DNA of 64,000 nucleotides from Mercurialis annua (Eukaryota > Streptophyta > Magnoliopsida > Malpighiales > Euphorbiaceae). Below are positions 36,627 to 48,502 of this stretch, in pieces. Position 1 is the stretch's first letter, and every line of letters starts with the position of its first letter. The notes beneath the pieces were generated by a model. It saw only the letters and a program-made list of their open reading frames with translations, searched no databases and was not told the DNA's origin. Location of the stretch: positions 12,092,501 through 12,156,500 of the forward strand of contig NC_065576.1 of NCBI RefSeq assembly GCF_937616625.2, in the 5' to 3' direction. A program made the position numbers and the translations under genes.

Positions 36627-36998
36627 TGTAATGAAAGTGAAATTGAATCTTTATTGATATTAAAATCCTTGAATTACAAAATGAATTCTGATATGCTTTT
36701 ATACTACAAGAAAATAGATAACAGAAAAATAAATGTTAACAGAATATGCTTATTCTGTTAACTGCAACTAACTATTTAGCGGAAACTGCTAACTGCTCAG
36801 CTAGTAACTAACTCCTGATTTGTAGGGATAAAACTCATGCTGAGCTCATGTGACTGCATGCTCTTCTTGCTGATTTCTGAGTTTACTTCAAGCTGAAGTA
36901 ATGATCTGCTGACACAGCAAACCACAGATTGCTGAGCTGGAGAAACTGCCTTGGATTGCTGAGCTGGATCTGAGTCTGAAACTGAACAAGCTGCATTA
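36627..36998 (-). repeat. Copia 5' LTR
   Basis: It is the same length as the partner at 20998-21369, with about 16 base differences by eye. It is flanked on the outside by ggctt. Confidence 0.9.
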
Positions 36999-37100
36999 GG
37001 CTTAGATGGTGAATATAGAAGACTGCAAAATGATATTTAGACAAAAACAAACAAACAAACATAAGTGTATCTTTAAGGTTTATAATAAATATTAAGGCCT

Positions 37101-37485
37101 GGTTTAGCCACCAAACCCCCTCCTCCCCCTACCCCACCTACCTTTTAGCTTCTTTTTAACTGCACCCTGACATTACAATTTTGTCATCTGCACTCTAATT
37201 CGCAATTTTGGATTTCAATTACATCCTAAAAATCAAATTGGACTCTTTTTCACTCGGGAAAAATTCATAAAAACCTTATAACGTACTCATTTGAACTTTT
37301 TTCCACACAAAAAGTTAAAAATGGATGACTTATTTTAACTTTTTCCAAATGGAGAAGAGATTAATTTAGTACTTGAGGGTGGAATTGAAAACAAAAGGTG
37401 CGAATTAGGGTGAAGCTGACAAAATTGCAAAATCAGGGTGCATTTGAAAAGAGGCTAAAAGGTGGGGGTTTTTTGTGATTAAGCC
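37101..37485. mobile_element. Foldback MITE, about 385 bp
   Basis: Inverted arms: 'ggtttagccaccaaaccccc' on the left matches the inverse of 'gggggttttttgtgattaagcc'. 'tgacattacaattttgtca' on the left matches 'tgacaaaattgcaaaatca' on the right. The flanks ttaaggcct and ttaaagccc agree at 7 of 9 bases, an eroded 9-bp duplication. Confidence 0.75.
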
Positions 37486-37519
37486 TTAAAGCCCCGTCTC
37501 CATTGATGAATCTTAAAAT

Positions 37520-38308
37520 GAATGAATGATCACTTTACCTTCTCAACTTGTCACAAAATATTAAAAAAAGTTCAAACTAGCAAAGCAATATCACTTTTAT
37601 CCTGAACTTGTCAAAAATGATACAAAACCATCTCTCCCCACTCTCACTGAAAAGAGTGAGATACGCTCTCCAATTTTAATGGTGGCTTATATTTTTTAAG
37701 GTGGTTTTTGATGAAAAAAGGTTTAAAATGGTTCTAATTTTTTTAAACATTGTATGTTAATACCTAATAATTAAAAAAATTAATCCCTTTAATTTAAAAC
37801 TTTATATAACAAATTAACCCTTGAATTTCATAAATACAACAAATTAACCGCCAAATTTCATATATACAACAAATGAACCCCAAAAATTTTATATTTTTAA
37901 TAAAAAAATAAAATATTTTTAATTTTTTTAAAAAACTGAATAGACCTGAGAGAACAGATTCAGATCTGAAGAACAAACGTGGGTCTGTTCTTGAGAGAAC
38001 ATAATAGATCTCCGGCGAGGAGGAGCTTCTCCTCGCCGGAAATTGGGAAAAAATATTTTTTTTGAAAAAGGTTTAAAAGGGTCCCTAGATTAGTTAGGGT
38101 TAAATTATTATTAATTAATATTTAATATAATTTATTAGAGTAAATTATATTTAATTAGAAACTCACTCTCCAATTAAGGTGTCACGTCAACATAGGAGTG
38201 TTTTTATACCGGTTTTGACAAGTTCGGGATAAAAGTGATCCGGTTTCGCTAATTTGAACGTTTTTAATACTTTGTACCAAGTTGAGGGGGTAAAGTGATC
38301 CTTTATTC
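37520..38308. mobile_element. Foldback element (789 bp) with palindromic core, copy 1 of the GATCACTTTACC family
   Basis: The arms read 'gatcactttaccttctcaac' on the left and its inverse on the right, with 'cttttatcctgaacttgtca' and its inverse further in. The flanks atcttaaaat and attttaaaat match at 9 of 10 bases. The centre (about 37940-38042) has a strong palindrome, ccggcgaggag/ctcctcgccgg, and a 'cagatctg' site. The same arms occur at 51263-52299. Confidence 0.8.
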
Positions 38309-38749
38309 ATTTTAAAATTCATAAATTTAGAATCTAAAATTTATGAAATGTTAACTAAATTGAAGGATATTGAAGGATTTATAGGGATAATTTATAATTA
38401 AAAAAAAATCATAACAATCCAGCATGTATAAAAATAATTATGGATTTAAACTTTTTTATCTTTTCGGTGGAAAATCAAATGAAGGATATTTAAGGATGTT
38501 GAATTTTAGCAATTCATAAATTTTCATCAAATTTTTACCATAGCAAATGATGGATTTTGTTTAAATTCACAAATTGTTGTAAAATCCATGAATTTTAATG
38601 TTCTGAATTCAAATTTTTAAGAGAAATTCTTTAGATTAAAAAAATGATCCTAATTATATTTATTTTAAAGGTTGTAATGGATGCTTTCAACGATAAAATT
38701 AAAGCTGATAATTCTAGCAGTCGTGCGATTAAAATTAGTAGGATTAATT

Positions 38750-38895
38750 ATATTAAAAAATCACGATTTTTACATGTAATTTTATTTTAATCACGAATTT
38801 TAAAAGTTGTCATTTATATACACGGCCTTTCAATTTGTTTTAAATCTATCATCAAAGTAAAATTCGGTTAAACTTTTATGACTAAAAATTCATGA
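38750..38895. mobile_element. Single arm of a MITE of the 62006 family
   Basis: This stretch shares 'ttttaaaagttgtcattta', 'aaatctatca' and 'caaagtaaaattcggt' with the left arm of the element at 62006-62962, but no matching right arm follows. Confidence 0.5.
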
Positions 38896-39660
38896 GAAAA
38901 ATTGACAAATGCCATACATGAGTTAAAATATTGTAAATTTTATTAGAGGAAAAAAGAAAGTTGACAAATACAGTTTCTAATTTTGCTTTTGTGTATAACA
39001 TTTCAATTATAAGAAATACGGTAAACAGAAAATAAGAAAAGGAGTTGTTACTAAAATTAAAATCTCCTACAAAATCTCAAATTACCATAATCCGAAAATA
39101 TTTGGAAGAATCTTTAAGAATCATTGATTATAATAAACAATGTATTTAATATTTGATTTCCATGTATAACGGCAATTACCTGATTCTTTAAAACATAACA
39201 TCGGTTTGGAAAACAAAATTCAACGAATTGAGAAAAAAATATAAACTCAGCAAAGAAGACAATCATCAACACATCATTTGAAAAAAGTTAGTCTTTTCTG
39301 AAAAATTAAAAAAGCTTTTTGTCTACGATCGGCTTATATTATGTGTCGTAATTGGTGAGTTTCATGTGAACAAATGATTTGAGACATGGGTTATTGGGTT
39401 ATTCGAAAAATTTGTTGAAACATGGGTTATTCGAAAAATTTGTGATTCGAAACAACATAAATAACCACTGATAAATTGAAAATTTATTTTATAATTGGTG
39501 AGTTGCATGCTTATATGATTAACATTAAAAAAAAATTGTTCAAGCAATTTTGTGCATAATTGTTTTTTAAATGATGCAATAGAAATCATGAAATAAACTG
39601 CGTCTGTAAGTTTTTAATACTCAGTAACAAAAATTATAATTTTTTTATGTAAGATAGTAG
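38896..39660. other. AT-rich sequence upstream of the first Ulp1-MULE copy
   Basis: No gene is seen. It probably contains the left terminus of the MULE copy that follows, but I could not find a matching terminal inverted repeat by eye. Confidence 0.35.
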
Positions 39661-39734
39661 AAGTGGGCTATTAGTTAACTAAAGGTTAATCAATATTAAG
39701 ATTAATAAAATTTCTATAAATTGTTAATGCAGGA

Positions 39735-40184
39735 ATGACCACATTGAAGGTTTTTGTTTACCATGACGGATTCCGAGATGAAGATCTTAACTAATTAAAT
39801 TATAAGATCAAAGGTATTTTAGTTAAAGACGATGTGGATTTTGAGAATCTGAAAGCAGTAATTTATGGTGTACTGAAGGTAAATTATGGAGAAACTGAAA
39901 TAAACATCAAATATCAGTTGGAACCAAATCAGCAAGCTGTGGATATAGATGATACTGAAAGCCTTCAATTATGTATTGAACTTAAAAGAGATGATGCAAG
40001 AATTACACGTTTTCCATTGTGCATCACAACTAGAAAGTCTGATATTCACAACTTCAATGAAATTAATAATGAAACTATTGACAGTATGAATGAAGACACA
40101 AATGAGATTTCATATTCCATTCATATCAATGGATATTGCTACAATGGATATTCCAGTCATACATTAATGGATCTTGCAAAATGA
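39735..40184 (+). pseudogene. MuDR-type transposase N-terminus, copy A
   Basis: The translation starts 'MTTLKVFVYHDGFRDEDLN', hits a stop at codon 20, then continues in the same frame 'YKIKGILVKDDVDFENLKAV' and 'IKYQLEPNQQAVDIDDTESLQ', ending in 'RITRFPLCITT' and a divergent tail. It matches the first 110 residues of the copy B transposase at about 75 per cent or more by eye. This is the PB1-like and MuDR N-terminal region that precedes the DNA-binding domain. Everything after it, including the catalytic domain, is deleted. Confidence 0.85.
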
Positions 40185-40744
40185 AGATTATTTGGCAAAA
40201 TTAACAATGTATGAACAATCAAATTTATTTTAATGGTTTAAATTGATTTTTGTAATGTTACAATTTTTTAATTATTTTCATTGAAATGTTTAATCCCTTT
40301 CCATGTTATATATTAATTTATTACTTTCGAAGGTTTCTTTATGTGTTAAAAAAAGTACACTATCATCAGTTAACCAATAGTCTAGTATTAGTTAATTGTT
40401 ATGACATTAATTTTATTTTAATCACTTAAGATATTTTGCAAAATCAAACCTACCAATTAAATGGATTAAAATTATGCAGGTAACATGATGTTAACTAATA
40501 GAACACTAGTAGTTAAACTAACAGTATAGTTTTTGTACATCTATATTAAGTCACATATTTATTTAAATAACCCAAAAATGTAACATTAAAAAATAGACCA
40601 GTTGCAAACCACAATAAACTATATATTTGACAAAAACATGTGTTTTCATAACAAAATAAAGTAAAATAAATTATCATGAAATTGGTTACACATTTACAAC
40701 TATTTTCATTTAAAAAAAACAAAATATAAAGTTTTCAATCTGTC

Positions 40745-42032
40745 AAACACACTAATCTTTATGCATTGCCTTCATCTTTGGTCTACCCTTCAAGTTTGGT
40801 TTCTTTCTAACCTCCTCATCGTTGACAATGTTTCTAGTATATTTGTCTTTTCCATATTAAAAAAACAAGAACGAAATTCGTTCACGGTGGCTCTCAATGG
40901 GGACTTCTGCTGGAGTTGGAAGATTCTAAATAAAATGCTTAGCGAAAGCCAAAACGAACGCTCCGCAATCACTAAAGATAAAAGGAAAAATGGTTAATAA
41001 TTATATATAAAAGACTAATAAATAATTATGCATTTTAAAAATCAGCAATGGACAACGGAAAATGGGGCATGCATCGCTTTATGTCGATAAGCAGGGGATG
41101 AAATATCAATGTCTGTCCGAGCATCGTACAAATTCAAAAGAGTAAAAATTTTGGGAAGAACTAAGGCATATTTTGCTCCAGCTTTATCTGAGCATTTAAC
41201 CATTAATAAACACATTTATACTCTCAGTTCACCTGTAGTTAACCATTAATAAACTACGAATAAGTAAATATGTTATTACTGTCATGACAATCTTTTGGCA
41301 TTAACATTAGAATAAAAAGTTAACTTATAGTTAACCATCAGACAACTACATATTAACCTTAATCAGGTAACAAACAAATAGCATACATACATAACACAAA
41401 ACTAACATAATAGATCCATAAATAAACCACATCAACCAAATGACCAATAAACTAAATATAGTTATACAACCCTAACTATATTATTCAATCACTGAAAAAA
41501 CTAATAAAATCAATTAAGGTATAAAAAGAATGCATAAACAGTACAAGCAAGTTAACTATTAGTTAATCATCAGACAACTACATAGTAACACTTAAACATG
41601 TAACAAACAAATAGCATACATAAAAAAAATCAAAACAAACATAATAGGTACATAATTGAAAACATAAACCAAATAACCAAGAGACAAAATATAGTTATAC
41701 AGCCCTAAACTATATTATTCAATCACAGAAAACAACTAACAAAAATCAATTAAAGATAAAAAAATTAAAAACAACTTACCTTAACAGCCATAGGAGGAGG
41801 AGGAGCAAGTAGTTTCTTCTTTTACTTATCAGTGACTGTGAGTACCTCGAAATTACTATCACTTTCTTTTTAATTAATAAGAACTCTACGGTTCTTACTC
41901 GAAGTTGGAACATCACTAAAATCAACCTTCCGTTTGCTAGATATCCTTTTCTATTTTGCCATTGACTTGTCGTTGATGGGGATTTTTTTCATATCCGATA
42001 TATTTGTGGAAGACCTAGTTTTCGTCATTCCA
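40745..42032 (-). pseudogene. Degenerate Ulp1 (C48) protease gene, copy A
   Basis: On the minus strand from 42032 the N-terminus reads 'MTKTRSSTNISDMKKIPIND' and then 'SSKRKVDFSDVPTSSKNRRV' with stops, alignable to the copy B start (KRKVDFKDIPSTSKQRR). The DUF1985 region and middle exons are missing. The C-terminal part survives at about 41190-40745: 'AKYALVLPKIFTLLNLYDAR' and 'TDIDISSPAYRHKAMHA', an intron, then 'SDCGAFVLAFAKHF' with the catalytic Cys, and a basic tail. There are several stops. The intervening sequence is intron and spacer rich in the GTTAACTA motif. Confidence 0.8.
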
Positions 42033-42765
42033 ATTTTGTGTCAACCTAAAATCAAAGTGAAGTGGGAAAGATTCGGTAAAAAGGATTGAGGAGTTATTTT
42101 CGGCGAGATTCTCTGGAAAATCTATTTGAAATGGCAACATGCAAACTGAATGAGGGAGGTTTCCATTTATGTTGACAGTGTTTTTCTAATTTGAAAAACA
42201 TCCTTTTGTAAATCAAAAATATAAAATTCAAATTATAAAGATGAAAACCGTAAAAGTCAATTTGAACTTTTGCTCCCGTAATTCACATTAAAATGCCCAA
42301 AGCTCATACCTGTGCTAATTTTCTCAAAATTCATATCCTATAATATAACCAAAATATAATAAAATTTAGTGTGAATTTATAATTTGGGTCTTTAATCAAT
42401 AGTTTATTGAAGAACTTAATCAACAAAAATTAAGTATTTATGTAATAAACCCAAATTAATATTATTACAGGAAGTGAAACTAATCTAATTCCGTTTATCT
42501 CAAATGTTTTAATGAATGTCTTCAACAATTTTTTTACTTTGTAATAATATCAGTTTGATAACACATTACTACTTTAACTTAATTGAGATGTATACATGTT
42601 GTTTTATAATATGTTAGGATATAATTATTTTAGTTTGTGTCTTCCGATAATCAAATTCTATGTATTAACTATCAGCTTTTGAATTAATATAATTTTTTAT
42701 TTAAAATTGTATACATTATATGTCATAGTAAATTGTGAAAAATAAAATAATGGTATTTTATTTAA

Positions 42766-43062
42766 GGTTTAATGTCATAAAAATTCACCAACTTTACACG
42801 GTTTCTCAATTTAATCACGCCTTTTAAAACTTGTCATAGAAATACACCAACTTTCATTTTTTTCGAATCCACAAACGGTGTTGACATGTCATTCATTCAT
42901 TAGTAAAAAATCACCTCTACCTCAGCAAATTATACCAATGAATGAGTGTCACTTTATCACCGTGCATGGATTTGGAAAAAAATGAAAGTTGGTGTATCTT
43001 TATGAAAGGCGTGATTAAATTGACAAAACGTATAAAGTTGATAAATTTTTATGGTATTATCC
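42766..43062. mobile_element. Foldback MITE, 297 bp, 9-bp target duplication
   Basis: Inverted arms: 'aatttaatcacgccttttaa' against 'aaaggcgtgattaaatt', and 'acaccaactttcattttttt' against 'aaaaaaatgaaagttggtgt'. The flanks tttatttaa and tttgtttaa agree at 8 of 9. It lies between the two Ulp1-MULE copies. Confidence 0.85.
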
Positions 43063-43503
43063 TTTGTTTAATTATATTTTTTATAAATAAATATAAATTT
43101 TTAATAGTTATTATAGATATAAATATAAAATTATAATAGCCATAATGCAAGCAAACCCTGGAATTGCTAATAAAGGTTACCTTATAAATTAAAGGGTAGA
43201 ACGAAGAGAAAATTAGCCCATATACTGTTTTGGGCTAAAATATTATAGTTTATACGGTGACCAAATTCATTTCAACTTTTTACGGGTACAAACTTTTTTT
43301 TTTGATTTAACAAGATAAGTTTCACACAAACAAGTTTTTAAAATTGACAAATACGGTGCCGTTAATGCAGCAACATCCACGAGCAATCTGTTACTTTCCT
43401 TTTGCTTAAGATTTTCTCTAGATTTTCGGAACTGTTTAGCACATTTTCTAATTAACCAAATATTACCAAAAACATTTTGAATGTAGGTTGAATCAGTTTT
43501 GTA

Positions 43504-46500
43504 ATGGCGAATACTAGGGCTGCCACCTCCAAATCGCCTACCGTTAAATCTCAATCAAAGAAAAATCCGCCTATGAAGTCGAAAGTTGTTGCAACCAAAA
43601 GGAAGGTTGATTTCAAAGATATTCCTTCAACCAGCAAGCAACGTAGGCTTCAGAATGATGAAGAAGAGAGTGACAGTGATTTTGAGACTATCAGTGATAA
43701 CAAAAACAAAAAGGACAACAAAATTGCTCTTCCTTCTCGCTATATTAGGGTTAGTGTTTGTACCAATTAACTTTGTGATTTCTTTAATTGATGGTGTTTA
43801 TTATTTATTTTTTTCAATTAATTGTTTTATTGTTGTTTAATGAGTTGGTATTTGAGTGTTTTGTGAGTCTGTATTTAACTATATAGGAACTAAGGGTTAA
43901 CTAATAATTATATACTAATCTTTTTTTAATTTCATTTTAATGTGTATGAATTATCTTTTTTGTGGGTATGTAACTATATGGGAACTAAGGGTTAACTAAT
44001 AATGATTACTAATCTGTTTTTGTTCTCAATTTAATGTGTATGAAGTATGTTTTTTGTGTTCTGATAACTATATTGGAACTAAGGGTTAACTTATAATGAT
44101 GTATTAATCTTTTTTATTCTCAATCTAGTGTGTATGAAGTATGTTTTTTGTGTTCTGTTGCTTTTTGTTAAATCTGAGTAAGTTTTAAATAACTTATGTA
44201 TAACTATATGGTCACTGATGGTTAACTATTAGTTAACTAGACTACATTATGTTACAGTTTATTAATAAGTTAATATCATTAATGGTTTGTCAATTGTTTT
44301 ATTTGTAGGATGGGGACTACTTTATCAAGCCTAATGAACATTTTTCAGTCAAGGTTCAGCATTTTGAAGGGGTAAATGTTATATCAAATATTAAGAAAAT
44401 TTTGTCACCTCAAAATTTGGAAAAGTTTTCAACAAGTTGTTTTGGGTTTTTTCTTAAAATGAACGACTATATATTGCAACCTCAATTGGTCCACAGTTTA
44501 CTTTTGAGAGAAATAAAACAACCAAACTATTATGAACTGTGGATTAATGTGTCGGGCAAATTGCTCAAATTCTCTCTTGATGAATTTGCAGTAGTTACTG
44601 GTCTTAATTGTACCGAAAACGTCGATATGAAATTGTACAAGAAATCTGATTTTGATTTTAAACTCAACTGTTTTGGAAATATTACAAAGGTTTCAAAAAG
44701 AAATATAGAGGACAGTTTCTTATTGAAGCGTTGGTCCTCTGAAGAAGAGTCTTTCAAATTGGCGGTTTTGTATTTTGTCGAACTATTTTTGTATAATAAC
44801 CAGGCAGACGCAATTGTTCGTGAGGAACATATCAACATTGTGGGTAACGGGGAATATGAAAATTTTGCTTGGGGCAAAGATGTTTTTCACTGTACGATTG
44901 AGTTTTTAAAAAGCAAATTGAGTTCAGTAAAAAGATGTGATTTTCTTAAGAAAAATAAGAATGTTGGTGTACCTCCCAACACTTGTCGGTACGATGGTTT
45001 TCCTCTTGCTTTTCAATGCTGGTTTTTGAATGCTGCCCCGCGTCAAATGGAACCTTGGCTGAATGTTCTGAAAGTCACATCCCTCGTATTTTAAAATGGA
45101 AGATCACAGAATTGAGGTAACGCAAGTATTTAGATCGACATTTTTTTTCACAATCTGCTGAAAAGGTATTTGTTATTGTTCCATTTTCAAAGCATAGGTC
45201 TTATAATTATATTGTATTACTTTTACTTAATTTTTTTATGCTTATAAGTTAGCATAACTTACTTATTACTTATATATTAGTTATCTATTACTTAATCACA
45301 TAATATACATAATTAGTTTGCTGGTAGTTAACTATTAGACATTAGCTAGTTAACCAATTTATATTTTTTTTATGTTGCATTGATCAAGACATATGCTTAC
45401 AATAAACTTGACTTACTTTTGTTTAATTCAGTTGAAACTGTCCAACCTACACCCAACTGCTGAGGAGAGATCAGTACTTAATTTGGGTGGCATGTTCCTG
45501 AAAAAGAAGCGGAAAGCGACAATCGAGGAAACAATGCATGGAGGCAATGTTGATGCTAGTTTGCATGCAAAAATTAAAAAGCTTGACATGGATCAAACCA
45601 GTATGTATACTGAATTTACATTGTTCAAGAGTTTTGTCGAGAATAAGTTCTCAGAAGTTGTTGGTCTTCTTGGGGATTTGAAGAGCCTAGTTTCGAATAG
45701 TGTTCATAACGAACATGTCAAGGTAAACCTTTAACAGGATTGTACTTTTTAGATTCCAATTGTTTTTTTTAACTGGTTGTGTTTGTAGGAGGACGATTCT
45801 GAAGACGACGAGCAAACCCCAGATGCATCTGACGATGAGACAACTTCAAATAGTTCCGAAAAAGAAGAAGATTCCCGGCTTGAAGGTCATGACATTGTGG
45901 CAAATGTCAATGAAACAATTGACTCAACTGACCAAAATGATCAAGGAAAGGCAACTGACCAAGGAACTGAACATGAAACAGCCCTTCATGAAGAATCAAA
46001 AGTGAGTGAGCAAGGAACTAACCATGACCACCAAGGAATTGAACATGCTGGTCAAGAAAAAGAGACTGAGCAAGGAACTAACCATGAACACCAAGCAAAA
46101 GAGAGTGAAACAGCCCTGCATGAAGACCAAGGAACTGAGCAACCTGGCCATGAACAAGTTGCTGAAAAGGTTTAATATCTTTTAATTTTTTGTATATTTT
46201 CATTCAAGTTTGGTGTTTTCACTAAAAGGTTGATTTTTTTTTTCTATAAGGTTGTTGCATTCGATGAACTTCAATGTCCAAGTCTCTTTGGCGACATTGA
46301 TCCAAGTGCGTTACACAAAGCAGCAGACATAGTTGAGAGGGAGTTTGAAATATTCAAATGCAACGGAGGTATGGCCGTAATTTTACATGTTTTTTTAATA
46401 TTATCAGTTGCATATTGCTATATTTTTCTTAATCAAATTAAATGTATTATTTTATCTTTTTAAGGTGGCATCCACTGATCCAAGTGTTTAACATAAAGCA

Positions 46501-47980
46501 TAGTTAATTATTAGTTATCTATTAGTTAACTGTTTAAATATTAGTGAACTACAAGTTAACCATTAATTAATGGTTTTGTTTTCACTATTTCTCAGGATCC
46601 ACCTATTGATTGTACTCCGGTAGCTGTTTATGTTCCACGCAGGAAGGTCAAAGGTTTGAATCCTCTTGATGATAATCTTGGTAGCATCAGACATTCACCT
46701 CAGATGGATGCGTGGCTTGCTTGGATTGACATTGGATTTAAGTAAGCTATGTGATTCAAGTGTTTTTAAATTAAAAAACTACTATTTGTAAAAATATTGA
46801 ATTGTTTGACTTTTTTGTTTGTTGTTTATAGGAGAAATAACTACGCACCTGCTGACAACATATTGGACCATGGTTTAAATCTAGGAGTTCTCACCATTTA
46901 CGTAAAGCTGTGGTGGCATTCACTCGTTTATCGTGGCGTATTCTTGGACGACACTGTAAGTCCTTATGTCATTGTTAGTTATAATAAAATATAATACATG
47001 TTCACAGTTAACTACTAGTTAACTAATAATACACTTATAATTATTTTGTTACATAACAGTTATCTTGTATTGATATAAGTTAAGGATTTAATAGTATAAT
47101 TGTTCATTATATAACTTAACAGTTAACTAATGGTTAACTTCCAACTCTTTTTTTTAATTTTGTATATTAACTTTTAACTTTTTTTTAATGCAGCATATCG
47201 ACGTCGGCATGTATTTTATTCGCAAGAAGGCTAAGTAAATCCACACAATGGATTGCGAATAACCACCACAGACTGTCTATTTGATGACAGAATACAGGGG
47301 TTGTTTATGCTTTATACGAAAAACAAGGGCGATACATCAACGGTCGTCGATCTAAACATTGTTGCTGATTACGTCCAAGGTTATGGCATTCTATGCAACA
47401 CTCCATGGAAAGATGTGGATGAGGTGCTGTTTCCAATGCATTTAACCAACAAAAAAACATTGGGTTTTGGGTCGTCTTGTGTTTAAAGACAGGTGTGTCT
47501 ACGTTTACAATTCGTTGGACACTGCTACGTCCAAGAAAGAATCAGAAAAAGCTGCGAAGAAATATTCAGTCGTGCTTCCCAGGATTTTCGCTCTTTTGGA
47601 TATTTACAATCTTCGGACAGACATAGACCTACAATCACCTGCCTATCGAAATAAATTGCCGGATTCCCCTTTTTCCATTTCATATGTCACTGATCTACCA
47701 ATTCAGAAGAAAAGGTGATTTTTTTTATATTGAATTACATATCTTTTATTCCTATTTATTTACTTGTTTTCCTTTTTCATTAGCGATTGCGGAGCATTTG
47801 TTTTGGCTTTCGCTGAACATTTGATCAAAAGTCAACCAATTCCATCAGAATTTTTGATTGAGAGCCATCGGATTGCGTATCTGTTTTTTTAAGTATGCAA
47901 CCATGAAGCATGATAACAACATTGACAGTGATGAGGAGGTGGAACCCAAACCAAAGATGAAGGGCGTTATCAGAATTTAA
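43504..47980 (+). pseudogene. Ulp1-like C48 cysteine protease gene with DUF1985, copy B
   Basis: Exon model: 43504-43749, 44309-45116, 45432-45722, 45789-46169, 46251-46368, 46596-46741, 46832-46955, 47194-47714, 47784-47980. A basic N-terminus is followed by DUF1985 in exon 2 ('GFFLKMNDYILQPQLVHSLL', 'FSLDEFAVVTGLNC'). Next comes a low-complexity segment in exon 4 made of EQGTNHEHQ-type repeats, then the C48 domain: 'CNTPWKDVDEVLFPMHL', the His site 'KKHWVLGRLVF', 'VYVYNSLD' and the Cys site 'SDCGAFVLAFAEH'. Ulp1 proteases remove SUMO. The usual Asp of the VYDS motif is Asn here. Frame breaks occur near 45065, at about 47236 (stop and shift), in an A run at about 47452 and in a T run at about 47884. 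As read it cannot make the full protein. Confidence 0.85.
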
Positions 47981-48502
47981 CTCTGTTGTACACATTGGAA
48001 TTGTTTTGTTTTTTTTTTTAGATTTACAACATTAATATGTGTTTAACTGTTTTTATCCGACCTTGTTTTTTGCAAACATTCGTTATTCAATCATATATTG
48101 TATTTTGTTATATATTATCTGTTTTATTTAAATTATGTCGTACATTTTTTTAAATTGTTGTTTATTACAAGTTATCTTATATGTCACTATTAGTTAACTA
48201 AGACTTTTTATGTTTGAAGAATATTTATACAAAATTAATAAATATCTATTAAAAACCATACTAGTTAACTAATAGTTAACTACACACAGTTAAGGAATTA
48301 ACAATAAATTTTAAAACCATACTAGTTAACTAATAGGTAATTGCTCATAGTTAAGGGATAACTAAAAAAATTTAAAATTAACATTGTAAGAGTTTAATTT
48401 TTTTTACTAAAAATGATAACAATTTTGAAATATAAATAAATCACTTAAAATCATCTAAAATAACATTATTCTTCTTAAATTAGAAATATGACAAAATTAA
48501 CT

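Larger units (their letters stand above)
20998..36998 (-). mobile_element. Ty1/copia LTR retrotransposon, decayed, split by a gypsy insertion
   Basis: Two 372-bp LTRs in direct orientation flank the element, and the 5-bp duplication ggctt lies outside both (20993-20997, 36999-37003). On the minus strand the order is 5' LTR, PBS, gag, protease, integrase, reverse transcriptase, RNase H, polypurine tract, 3' LTR, which is the copia order. The gypsy element at 22749-33679 lies inside the pol region. Without it the copia is about 5.1 kb. Frameshifts and an RT deletion make it inactive. I count about 16 differences between its LTRs by eye. Confidence 0.95.
39735..42032. mobile_element. Internally deleted Ulp1-carrying MULE, copy A (minimum extent)
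   Basis: A transposase N-terminus on the plus strand and a degenerate Ulp1 gene on the minus strand converge, the mirror image of copy B (43504-50959). Most of the transposase and the middle of the protease gene are gone. The limits given are those of recognisable coding sequence. The terminal repeats must lie outside them and are not resolved. Confidence 0.75.

Noticed and set aside
38896..42400. Insertion of MULE copy A into a MITE of the 62006 family, with the halves at 38750 and 42380
   Set aside because: The right-hand similarity (gggtctttaatcaatagttta) is short and does not continue into the MITE terminus.
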